Origin: Pirellulales bacterium
GTDB taxonomy: Bacteria; Planctomycetota; Planctomycetia; Pirellulales; JAICIG01
Direction of reading: 5' to 3'
Assembly (NCBI GenBank): GCA_025924495.1
Contig: JAICIG010000184.1
Coordinates: 1 to 14,422 of the forward strand
DNA length: 14,422 bases
Shown here: positions 7,934-14,156 of the stretch, one piece after another
Layout of the letters: each line of letters starts with the position of its first letter
How positions within the stretch are numbered: the first letter of the stretch is position 1
The notes under the pieces: generated by a model
Told to the model about the DNA's origin: nothing
Databases searched by the model: none
Seen by the model: only the letters and a program-made list of their open reading frames with translations
Translations under genes and position numbers: made by a program

Positions 7934-7973
7934 GACTCTTGAGAGACGATAGGGAAGTCGGCGGCGACTCTTG
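7934..7973. repeat. Direct repeat plus dyad upstream of the redoxin fusion gene
   Basis: GACTCTTG occurs at 7934-7941 and again at 7966-7973. Just inside the second copy is a perfect dyad, AGTCG (7956-7960), spacer GCGG, CGACT (7965-7969). All of this is within 50 bases upstream of the TTG start at 7928, where an operator or leader structure could sit. The function is inference from position. Confidence 0.3.
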
Positions 7974-8056
7974 CCTAATCGCAATCGCACTGGCGCCGAT
8001 AACCTAGCGTACCTTCCATGATACCGACGACCCCAACCGCCGGGCAAATTGCGCCG

Positions 8057-9499
8057 CTAAGCCGCCTCGCTATAACCCGTACAATCCGTGGCGCCGGTTT
8101 GCCGGTCGGGGCGGCCGGCCTTGGCGAGGATCAATGCGTCGCGAGTCTCTTGCTTGCCGGTCAAAGGCAAAAGCAGCCACATGGCAAAGAGCAGACAGAC
8201 CGCGTACCAGGTCGGAAATCCCCAAGCGAGTGTCAAATCGCCCAGGGCTTTGCCCGTCAAGCCCTTCGACGTCAGCGGCCCAGTGATGAGCAGAATCGGC
8301 AGCAGGCCAAGAAAGGCGCCGTTGCGGCCTTCGACAACAGCCCTGGCGAACAGCAGGCAAGGCAGCACCAAAACCACATAGTGGGCCTTGCTCGACATGG
8401 GACTGAGCAACAGCATCAGGCAAAAAACCGACGCAGCCTCGACGCCAAGTTGCAGCTGAGCCCAATCCACCGGCGATTGTCCATGCGCGGGCTCAACCGC
8501 ACATGACTGGCCAAAGCGAGCCGTCCGGCAGGCAATTGCGGCCAACAGCAGCGCACTGGTCCCGTAAGTCAGCCAGCGCATCCAGCGGACGGCGCTTTCC
8601 GAGAGAACCGCCAGGCCGCTGGGCAATCGGTCGGGGGATAGGACCAGCCCAGATTGAGCAAAGCGATTGAAGAGGCCCGAAAGCGATTGATTCAGCACCA
8701 GGTCGCTATCCCACACGCCGGGGGCCGAGCTGCCGACCTTGACCAAAAACATTGCAGCCCAGTCCGCCAGATAGGACTGACCGCCGGCTTGCGGCCAAAT
8801 CGCATCGGGCAGCCGGTTGACGACGACTGCGACCAACACCATTAGGCAAGCTGCTTTGAGTCGCCCTCGCCAAAGCAAATACGGAGCGAAGAGCAGCGGC
8901 GTACATTTCATCGCGGCCGCCGCCCCTAACCAAAGGGCGGCTTGCAGCTCACGTCCGCGCCACAAGAGCAAACATCCCAGGGTGAGTACGGCGGCGATCA
9001 CCGTGTCAAACTGCTGGTTCTCAAGCGGCGCTGAAATGAAGCGGAAAACCAGCAGAACGCCCAGCCAGAATACTGCCGTCCATTTTCCCCGCAGGCGCGC
9101 GAGCGATGGACCGCCCATCAGTCGCCAAGCGCCGGCGAACACCACGCAAGTCGCGACAACGTTAATCAGATACCATGCAACCAACGTCGTCTGGGGCAAC
9201 AACTGGGCGAGCGGCATCGCCAACATCGCCATTGCCGGCGGATAAGAATACGCGACCGGTTCATCGCGATGGATCGGTTGTCCAGTCTGCATGCGCTGAG
9301 CCGCGCGAACGTAGCAGACAATGAACTCGCTGTTCTCCCCTCGGCGCATGAACGGCCAGAGCATGGCCGCGAAGAAAACAACGGCCGCAAACACCGCGCT
9401 GCCCCACAGCGCACCGCCGCTTTTGGCTCCGCTGCCCGCGAGTGTCCGGGGATCGAGCGTCTGGTGCGAGTTCGACGTTAAATGCGACCGCAAATCCAC
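8057..9499 (-). CDS. GT87-type (DUF2029) multi-pass membrane glycosyltransferase
   Basis: An integral membrane protein of about 480 residues that resembles the GT87/DUF2029 polyprenol-phosphate-dependent mannosyltransferase-like group (GT-C fold). The known roles of relatives are in glycolipid or lipoglycan assembly on the outer face of the membrane; the substrate here is unknown. About nine to eleven hydrophobic segments are visible, starting with FAAVVFFAAMLWPF. The first loop holds SEFIVCYVRAAQRMQTGQP and the family-typical VAYSYPPAMAML; acidic E in the first loop and the YSYPP turn are the usual catalytic-side features. The chosen start is a GTG at 9499 with AAGGAAGG 9 bases upstream. A longer form starting with ATG at 9553 adds 18 residues, has no visible ribosome binding site, and its ATG lies at the foot of a hairpin. 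It lies between a TraB-like gene and the redoxin fusion gene on the same strand, with gaps of 128 and 249 bases. Confidence 0.8.
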   Translation of the reverse strand: MDLRSHLTSNSHQTLDPRTLAGSGAKSGGALWGSAVFAAVVFFAAMLWPFMRRGENSEFIVCYVRAAQRMQTGQPIHRDEPVAYSYPPAMAMLAMPLAQLLPQTTLVAWYLINVVATCVVFAGAWRLMGGPSLARLRGKWTAVFWLGVLLVFRFISAPLENQQFDTVIAAVLTLGCLLLWRGRELQAALWLGAAAAMKCTPLLFAPYLLWRGRLKAACLMVLVAVVVNRLPDAIWPQAGGQSYLADWAAMFLVKVGSSAPGVWDSDLVLNQSLSGLFNRFAQSGLVLSPDRLPSGLAVLSESAVRWMRWLTYGTSALLLAAIACRTARFGQSCAVEPAHGQSPVDWAQLQLGVEAASVFCLMLLLSPMSSKAHYVVLVLPCLLFARAVVEGRNGAFLGLLPILLITGPLTSKGLTGKALGDLTLAWGFPTWYAVCLLFAMWLLLPLTGKQETRDALILAKAGRPDRQTGATDCTGYSEAA

Positions 9500-9552
9500 A
9501 ACTGCCGGCCTTCCTTGGCTGCCGCAACGACATGACAAAGGGGGCCGCAGCA

Positions 9553-9572
9553 TACCGGCGAATACGCCGGTA
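9553..9572 (-). other. Perfect hairpin between the TraB-like and GT87 genes
   Basis: TACCGGCG (9553-9560) and CGCCGGTA (9565-9572) form a perfect 8-bp stem with a 4-base loop. There is no T-run on either side, so it is not a classical intrinsic terminator. It is about 177 bases after the TraB-like stop and about 55 bases before the preferred GT87 start, so a leader or mRNA-processing element is possible. Confidence 0.4.
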
Positions 9573-9748
9573 AATCAAGGCGAGCGAGAAGGTGCAATCG
9601 CGAAAACGAAGGACGCAGCCCTGGCCGGGCGAGAAAACAGAGAGCAGCGGATGCTTTATCCCTATCGAGGGTCAATCCGGGTGGTTGCGGATACGTCCTA
9701 ATTGCGGCGGCCAGCCAAGTTGTCCGATTCCGGCTGCGAAGCCGGTGC

Positions 9749-10747
9749 TCAGCCTTCGGCGGGCTTCGCTTTCGCAGATTTCGATTTCTTGTTCGCCTTG
9801 CTAGCAGGCTTGGGAGCCGACTTTTTTGGTTTCGAACGCAGATCCCAAGCAGTCAGCCATTGCTCGTCTTGCCGCTTCAGGCCGAAATCATTTTCCAAGC
9901 GCTCCGACATGTCGGGCATATGCCCCGCGCCATAGAAGATCGCCAGCCGCTTCACGCCGGAATCGATCTTCTTCTTCAGCACGTCTAGAGCCTTTTTGTT
10001 GCGTTCGGTGATCAAGGTTGAACCGTCAGGCCCATCCAAGGCAGCCATGGCCCCGCCAAGATCTTCGAACTGTTGCGCCATGATTCGCTTCAAAGCCAGG
10101 GCGCGATTCCGATCGAACAATGCCCACAGCAAATCGGCGTCGGTGGTGCGGTTGGACTTTTTACCCTGCTGCACCATGCCTTGGGCCATCATCCGCAACA
10201 AGATTTGCCACATGCTCTCCCCGCGGTTGGCCATCGACTTCGCAAAGTCGTCAGGAGACATATCGGCGTGCACGAAATTATCTTGGTGATAATCAATGTG
10301 ATCCAACTGAAAACTCAACTCCAAAATGTCCTTCATGGCGGCCTGCAATTGGCCAACGGGGTGGTTGCTTTTGGCGCCCTCCTTGGGGACGCGAGTTCCC
10401 TCAGGCGCCACCAACTCGTAGAGCACAGCGTCGTATTGCTTGAACTGCTCGTTGAGCTGTCGGTAATAATCCTGCTCGCCGATGTGGACGACGCCAATCA
10501 AATCGACGATCAGCCCTTCTTTCTCGCCGTCAGGCGCCACATAGCGGACGGTTGAAGTTTGCAAGGAGGTCGGAGTTTCCTGATCGTCGCGGGTCACGCG
10601 AATGAATTTGGGCTCATCCTGGGAGCGCGCCTTCTTTGCCGAGGATTCCTTTTCACCGACGGGCTCGACGGCTCGCAAAGCCGGGGAAGCGACCAAGACC
10701 GCGACGAACCACAAAAAGGCGAGTCTGAAATAGCGGCAAACCGTCAT
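9749..10747 (-). CDS. TraB/GumN (TIKI-like) family protein, exported
   Basis: A 332-residue member of the TraB/PrgY/GumN family, related to the TIKI metalloproteases. Family hallmarks are present in order: a first GxxH in DLIGVVHIG (H88), the acidic block AVLYELVAPEG (E111), ITERNKKALD (E248, R249, N250) and a second GxxH in FYGAGHMPDM (H276). This is the arrangement expected of the proposed metal site. A signal peptide covers about 1-26 (LAFLWFVAVLVASPALRA), so it acts outside the cytoplasm. The C-terminal 28 residues are a Lys/Ala/Pro/Ser tail (KPKKSAPKPASK and on), which could bind nucleic acid, peptidoglycan or anionic polymer. The start at 10747 is chosen because GAGGAGA lies about 5 bases upstream and the signal peptide begins there; an upstream in-frame ATG at 10831 would add 28 unlikely residues. 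Family assignment is strong, peptidase activity is inferred, and the substrate is unknown. Confidence 0.85.
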   Translation of the reverse strand: MTVCRYFRLAFLWFVAVLVASPALRAVEPVGEKESSAKKARSQDEPKFIRVTRDDQETPTSLQTSTVRYVAPDGEKEGLIVDLIGVVHIGEQDYYRQLNEQFKQYDAVLYELVAPEGTRVPKEGAKSNHPVGQLQAAMKDILELSFQLDHIDYHQDNFVHADMSPDDFAKSMANRGESMWQILLRMMAQGMVQQGKKSNRTTDADLLWALFDRNRALALKRIMAQQFEDLGGAMAALDGPDGSTLITERNKKALDVLKKKIDSGVKRLAIFYGAGHMPDMSERLENDFGLKRQDEQWLTAWDLRSKPKKSAPKPASKANKKSKSAKAKPAEG

Positions 10748-10760
10748 GAACTCTCCTCGC

Positions 10761-10776
10761 ATATTGAATCCAATAT
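10761..10776 (-). promoter_or_regulatory. Dyad just upstream of the TraB-like ribosome binding site
   Basis: ATATTG (10761-10766), spacer AATC, CAATAT (10771-10776): a perfect 6-bp dyad in an AT-rich patch of otherwise GC-rich DNA. It begins 14 bases before the ATG at 10747 and directly precedes GAGGAGA. It may be an operator overlapping a promoter, or simply an AT-rich -10 area. Confidence 0.35.
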
Positions 10777-10999
10777 CAAACGCCGAGCATCTATTGGCAT
10801 AGGCCGCCCGCGACGCTGCCCGCCACCCCAATGCAGGCTAAAGCAGGGGAGGCCTTACGTATGAGCCGCGCTTCCCGACAGACAAGTATACGTTTGCAGG
10901 CAAAATGGAACAAACTCACGTCCCGCAATCGGTATTCGCGACGTAGCCTCGGACGCCCGGATCCGTCGCATCAATGGGTCCGATTCGAAGCCCGTACGC

Positions 11000-11020
11000 G
11001 TTTGCCCCGGGTGGGCAAGC
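11000..11020. other. Hairpin in the intergenic region
   Basis: The segment 11000-11007 (GTTTGCCC) pairs with 11013-11020 (GGGCAAGC), giving 8 pairs including one G-T wobble and a 5-base loop. It is 23 bases before the stronger palindrome at 11044. No T-run follows on either strand, so a terminator is unlikely. Confidence 0.35.
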
Positions 11021-11043
11021 TCAGGTATCAAAGCGGCTACCGG

Positions 11044-11064
11044 TTGTCGTCATTTTGACGACAA
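11044..11064. promoter_or_regulatory. Perfect 9-bp inverted repeat, candidate operator or RNA stem
   Basis: TTGTCGTCA (11044-11052) and TGACGACAA (11056-11064) are exact reverse complements separated by TTT. Outer CGG (11041-11043) and CCG (11068-11070) can extend it with a 3-base bulge. With 181 bases to the plus-strand ATG and 297 to the minus-strand ATG, it fits an operator for one of the divergent genes or a stem of a small RNA. There is no T-run, so it is not a standard terminator. Confidence 0.45.
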
Positions 11065-11244
11065 ATGCCGAGGAGCATCAACGCAGGCCGCATAGCTTTG
11101 AAGCGAAAACGCCGTGAATTTGGGAGGCCTACGCCAAACTGCAGACATACGGCATAGCCATTGCATAGTGACAATCCCGACGCGAGTATATCCGCCTTCC
11201 GCTGGCGGAACTCGGCGTGTCCGACTCCGAAAAGGATTGCTGCC

Positions 11245-11595
11245 ATGACCCGCTATCTGCTGCCAATCGGCTTACTGTCGCTGTTCGCTATGGTCGCTCA
11301 GGAGGCGGTAGCCAGCCCGCCGATGATCGGCCGAGCGTATGTCGCGCAAGCGATTCCACACCATCGCCACTATCACCACAATTTCGTGCCCGCGCCGAGC
11401 GGTCCCAGCATCTCTCCCAACATGGGCGGCAACGGCGGATTGGGAAATGGATTTGGCTATGGTAATTATGGTTTTGTGCCCTATTACGGCGGGTATGGTT
11501 ACGGCTATCCAGGCTTTCCGCCGTCGGGTTACGTCTACCCGCAGAGCTATTTCGCCAATCCGAACTACGGCCAGTGGGGCGGCTTCCGTCCTTAG
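11245..11595 (+). CDS. Small secreted Gly/Tyr-rich protein with His cluster
   Basis: A 116-residue protein that I do not recognise as a named family. A signal peptide is clear (RYLLPIGLLSLFAMVAQEAVAS, cleavage near residue 24). The mature part opens with a short segment holding the His cluster HHRHYHH (39-45), then a low-complexity region rich in Gly, Tyr, Asn and Pro (about 60-116, for example GFGYGNYGFVPYYGGYGYGYPG). There are no cysteines. Such composition is seen in surface, spore-coat-like or phase-separating matrix proteins, and the His cluster could bind metal; both are inference. The start at 11245 is chosen because AAAGGA lies 8 bases upstream and the signal peptide begins there; an upstream in-frame ATG at 11161 would add 28 residues without a ribosome binding site. 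It stands alone, divergent from the TraB-like gene and convergent with rsmA. Confidence 0.75.
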   Translation: MTRYLLPIGLLSLFAMVAQEAVASPPMIGRAYVAQAIPHHRHYHHNFVPAPSGPSISPNMGGNGGLGNGFGYGNYGFVPYYGGYGYGYPGFPPSGYVYPQSYFANPNYGQWGGFRP

Positions 11596-11671
11596 CAGTC
11601 TCCCGCAGCTTCGATGTGCCGCAATGGCGTCCGGAAGGAATGCTCTCGCCGACTGAACGGAGCGCCTGAAG

Positions 11672-12583
11672 TTAGGCTGGCTGCTGCTTGGAACCGATCC
11701 GAACTCGAATCGCCTCACACAAGCGCAGCATGGTGGGCACATCGAGCTCTTCGGCGCGGGACGATTCGCCAAACCCTAGCGCCGCCATGATTTCGTCGAC
11801 GTCAGCCTTTTCGAGCTGTTCCTTATATGCGCTATAGATGACGCTGCGCAAGAACTTGCGGCGATGAAAGAACATTGACCGCGCGAAGACGTGAAAAAAC
11901 CGCAAATCCGGAATCGCTGCGCGCCAGTCGTTGCGGATCGCGACGTGCACGATCGCTGAATGGACCTTGGGCCGCGGCCAGAACACGCTGGGCGGCATGA
12001 TGCGGACCAAAGATACCTCGCACTGGGCCTGCATCCACACGCTGAGAGCGCCATATTCCTTGGTCGAAGGCCTGGCGACGATCCGATCGGCAAGTTCCTT
12101 TTGGATTGTGATCGTCATGCTCGTCGGCAGCACGTCGCAAGCCAGCAGATTGGAGATGAGCGGCGTGGCGATATTGTAGGGCAAATTGGCGACCAGCTTG
12201 AAGCGCCGATCGTGGCCCGCCGCCAGCTTCTCGCGCACGCCATTGAGCACTGCGGGATGGATCGTATTCTTGTTCTTCAGTGCATCCTGCTGCAGGAGCG
12301 TTACGTTGTCGAAATCGACCAGCTCTTCGCTCGCCAGTTGGTGCATCTGCGGGTCGACTTCGACGCTGACCACTTCCGCCGCGGCGCCGGCCAGCATTGC
12401 CGTAAGCGACCCAGTGCCCGTGCCAACCTCGAGAACCACATCGCGACCATCGACGCGCGCCGTCTCGAACAACAGCCGCAACAGATTCAGATCAATCAGG
12501 AAATTCTGCCCGTGCTTCGTCTTGGGGCGAATCCCGACCTGCTCGAATCGCCGCATCAAGAAGGAGAGAGTTTGGTTCGACAT
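11672..12583 (-). CDS. rsmA: 16S rRNA (adenine1518/1519-N6)-dimethyltransferase RsmA (KsgA)
   Basis: RsmA uses S-adenosylmethionine to dimethylate two adjacent adenines in the 3' hairpin loop of 16S rRNA, a late step of 30S assembly in the cytoplasm. The 303-residue protein shows KTKHGQNFLID at about 21-31, the SAM-binding loop VLEVGTGTGSLT (50-61), the acidic SVEVD (73-77) and the catalytic NLPY (133-136). The later block MPPSVFWPRPKVHSAIV (196-212) is also typical of the family, followed by the small C-terminal helical domain. Length is slightly above the usual 270-290. The ATG at 12583 is chosen because the protein then begins just before the KTKHGQNFL block; an in-frame ATG at 12742 would extend back across the gap into ribE. 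No clear ribosome binding site precedes 12583. It is last in the psd-pssA-ribE-rsmA run, 100 bases after ribE, and convergent with the Gly/Tyr-rich gene. Confidence 0.94.
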   Translation of the reverse strand: MSNQTLSFLMRRFEQVGIRPKTKHGQNFLIDLNLLRLLFETARVDGRDVVLEVGTGTGSLTAMLAGAAAEVVSVEVDPQMHQLASEELVDFDNVTLLQQDALKNKNTIHPAVLNGVREKLAAGHDRRFKLVANLPYNIATPLISNLLACDVLPTSMTITIQKELADRIVARPSTKEYGALSVWMQAQCEVSLVRIMPPSVFWPRPKVHSAIVHVAIRNDWRAAIPDLRFFHVFARSMFFHRRKFLRSVIYSAYKEQLEKADVDEIMAALGFGESSRAEELDVPTMLRLCEAIRVRIGSKQQPA

Positions 12584-12671
12584 AGAAAGGAGGGATGTAA
12601 TGAGCGGGAGATAAAACGAGCCGGCTGGCGGAACGAGAAAGAAAATGCAGCGAAACAGCGCTTTAAGCTGC

Positions 12672-12699
12672 CCGACTTCCGCCTCATGCCTCCTGACTT
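12672..12699 (-). repeat. Degenerate heptamer run across the ribE stop codon
   Basis: Read on the minus strand, four consecutive 7-base units appear: AAGTCAG, GAGGCAT, GAGGCGG, AAGTCGG. Units 1 and 4 differ at one base, units 2 and 3 at two. The run covers the last codons of ribE, its TGA (12684-12686) and the first 12 bases after it. This resembles the heptameric short tandem repeats known from several bacterial groups. Confidence 0.4.
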
Positions 12700-13280
12700 G
12701 CGAGAAGCTTCTGCACGTATTTGGCCAATAGATCGGTTTCAAGGTTCACTCGGTCGCCAATCGCGCGGCGGCCGAGTGTGGTGACCGCAAGCGTGTGCGG
12801 AATCAACTGTACGCTGAAGCGATCGCGCTGGACATCGACAAGCGTCAAACTCACGCCGTCGATCGCCACCGAGCCTTTCGCGGCAAGCTGTCGGCCGAGT
12901 TCCGCGGGGAATTCAAACCACATCGTCGTCCAATCGCCATCCTGGTCGCGGTGCATAACTGTGCCCACGCCGTCGATGTGTCCGGTAACAAAATGCCCTC
13001 CCAAGCGGTCGCCAACGGCTAACGACGATTCCAGGTTGACGGCGCAGCCGGGACGCAACTCGCCCAGATTGGTCCGCTTTAGCGTTTCCGGCCCCGCCTC
13101 GAAGGAAAGGATTCCCCTCTCGTTCGCGACCACGGTCAGGCAGCAACCGTTGACGGCAATGCTGTCCCCGACTTTCGCCGTTGCGGCGAGCTTGGGCGAA
13201 CTCACGAACAGCCGCTTTGCGGGCGGTTCGGACCGAATCTCCGTAATTTCCGCCAGCGTTTGGACCAGCCCGGTGAACAT
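12684..13280 (-). CDS. ribE: Riboflavin synthase, alpha chain
   Basis: Riboflavin synthase (EC 2.5.1.9) converts two 6,7-dimethyl-8-ribityllumazine molecules into riboflavin and a pyrimidinedione, the last step of riboflavin synthesis. The 198-residue protein has the normal two lumazine-binding repeats. The diagnostic start MFTGLVQ is present; repeat 1 holds SIAVNGCCLTV (about 40-50) and the junction GGHFVTGHIDG (94-104). Repeat 2 holds SVAIDGVSLTLV (137-148) and ends VNLETDLLAKYVQKLL. The ATG at 13280 directly follows the pssA stop codon (13281-13283), with AAGGAG 12 bases upstream inside the pssA 3' end, so translation is probably coupled. The other riboflavin genes are not in the window. 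The last codons coincide with a heptamer repeat run, and the final residues SQEA may be repeat-derived. Confidence 0.96.
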   Translation of the reverse strand: MFTGLVQTLAEITEIRSEPPAKRLFVSSPKLAATAKVGDSIAVNGCCLTVVANERGILSFEAGPETLKRTNLGELRPGCAVNLESSLAVGDRLGGHFVTGHIDGVGTVMHRDQDGDWTTMWFEFPAELGRQLAAKGSVAIDGVSLTLVDVQRDRFSVQLIPHTLAVTTLGRRAIGDRVNLETDLLAKYVQKLLASQEA

Positions 13281-14156
13281 CTAGAACAACGGCTCCTTAT
13301 GCGGGCGTCGCTGCACATATTCCTGCCAGACATATTGCACGGGGCCTTGCAGCACGAAGAATCCGCTGATAAGCGGAACGGAGTAGCCGCGGATGACCAT
13401 CACCGCCACCAAAGCAAACAGGAGCGTCACCATGTGGCCGAAGCTGCCTTGACTGAACATCTGGTTGACGACGTGCGGATACGGAATGCGGGAGACCATC
13501 AGCAGTGCGACGAGCACAGCGAAAAAAGGGAGGATGTTTTGCATCCAAACGTCGACTGTTTGGGCGTATTCCAAGCCCAAGACCGAGCCTTCGCGACGCA
13601 ATTCGTAGAACAAGATGCCAAAGCTCGCAATCGCCGCCGCCGCCGCCGGGCTCGGTAAACCGGTGAAGTGCAAATGATCGTCGTTCTCGTCGGTCTCAAC
13701 ATTGAACCGAGCCAGCCGCATGGCCGCGCATGCCGCAAACGCGGCGGCGATGACCCAGACGGTGTCCTTATGAGCAAATGTGAACGCCGGACACATCTTC
13801 ACCAATAAGATTGCCGGCGCAACTCCGAACGTGACGAGATCGCAGAGGCTGTCGAGCTGGGCTCCGAAATCGCTGGTGGCTTTCGACAGCCGCGCTACGT
13901 GACCGTCGAGCGCGTCGAACAGCATGGCCAAAAAAATCAACCAGCCGCTAAGCATGCAGTTGTGCGTGTCGTCCTTCGGATCGAGCGCTCGAATGGCTTT
14001 GATCGGACTCATTGTGCCGATCCGAGCCGCTTGCGGCACCATCGCGGTTTCGGGCCGCTCGACTCGCGCCGCGACTACAATCGCAAAGAAGCCGCAAACC
14101 AGGTTCGCCAACGTAAACAACGTGGGCAAAACCGCGACCGTGCGAATCTTGCTCAT
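13281..14156 (-). CDS. pssA: CDP-diacylglycerol-serine O-phosphatidyltransferase (phosphatidylserine synthase)
   Basis: A 291-residue integral membrane enzyme of the CDP-alcohol phosphatidyltransferase family. It is expected to make phosphatidylserine from CDP-diacylglycerol and serine at the cytoplasmic membrane. The complete catalytic signature DxxDGxxARx8GxxxDxxxD is present: D81, D84, G85, A88, R89, G98, D102, D106. Several hydrophobic segments follow (for example TVWVIAAAFAACAAMRLARF and HMVTLLFALVAVMVIRGY). A hydrophilic insert of about 40 residues (31-69) separates the first membrane segment from the second, longer than in many relatives. The ATG at 14156 overlaps the psd stop by 4 bases (ATGA), with GGAG 8 bases upstream. 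The serine specificity is supported by its coupling to psd, whose substrate is the PssA product; a different head-group acceptor is less likely. Confidence 0.92.
   Translation of the reverse strand: MSKIRTVAVLPTLFTLANLVCGFFAIVVAARVERPETAMVPQAARIGTMSPIKAIRALDPKDDTHNCMLSGWLIFLAMLFDALDGHVARLSKATSDFGAQLDSLCDLVTFGVAPAILLVKMCPAFTFAHKDTVWVIAAAFAACAAMRLARFNVETDENDDHLHFTGLPSPAAAAAIASFGILFYELRREGSVLGLEYAQTVDVWMQNILPFFAVLVALLMVSRIPYPHVVNQMFSQGSFGHMVTLLFALVAVMVIRGYSVPLISGFFVLQGPVQYVWQEYVQRRPHKEPLF

Larger units (their letters stand above)
10748..11244. other. Divergent intergenic region, hairpin-rich, no credible gene
   Basis: These 497 bases separate the minus-strand TraB-like gene from the plus-strand Gly/Tyr-rich gene. 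Open frames here are short and lack family motifs or ribosome binding sites. The stretch holds a dyad next to the TraB-like start, a TTTGC/GCAAA dyad at 10893-10904, a stem at 11000-11020, a 9-bp palindrome at 11044-11064 and a small stem TCCGCC/GGCGGA at 11191-11209. The last lies in the likely leader of the Gly/Tyr-rich gene. No promoter is convincing; TTGCAT at 11161 with AGTATA at 11185 is the best plus-strand guess. An unannotated small RNA is possible but unproven. Confidence 0.5.

Noticed and set aside
10975..10997. tRNA T-loop-like string (GATTCGAAGCCC) in the intergenic region
   Set aside because: The flanking bases do not pair as a T-arm on either strand and no acceptor or anticodon arm could be drawn.
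11596..11671. Possible terminator between the Gly/Tyr-rich gene and rsmA (GGCGTCCG with CGGAGCGCC)
   Set aside because: The stem needs a bulge and a loop of about 24 bases, and there is no T-run on either strand, so it is not a supported terminator.
12584..12742. Upstream extension of rsmA by 53 residues to an ATG at 12742
   Set aside because: The extension runs across the gap into the ribE 3' end and has no similarity to RsmA N-termini; the ATG at 12583 gives a normal family length.
11960..12784. Plus-strand open frame of 274 codons opposite rsmA and the end of ribE
   Set aside because: It is antisense to two securely identified genes, has no family motif, and is rich in Arg, Gln and His as expected of an antisense shadow.
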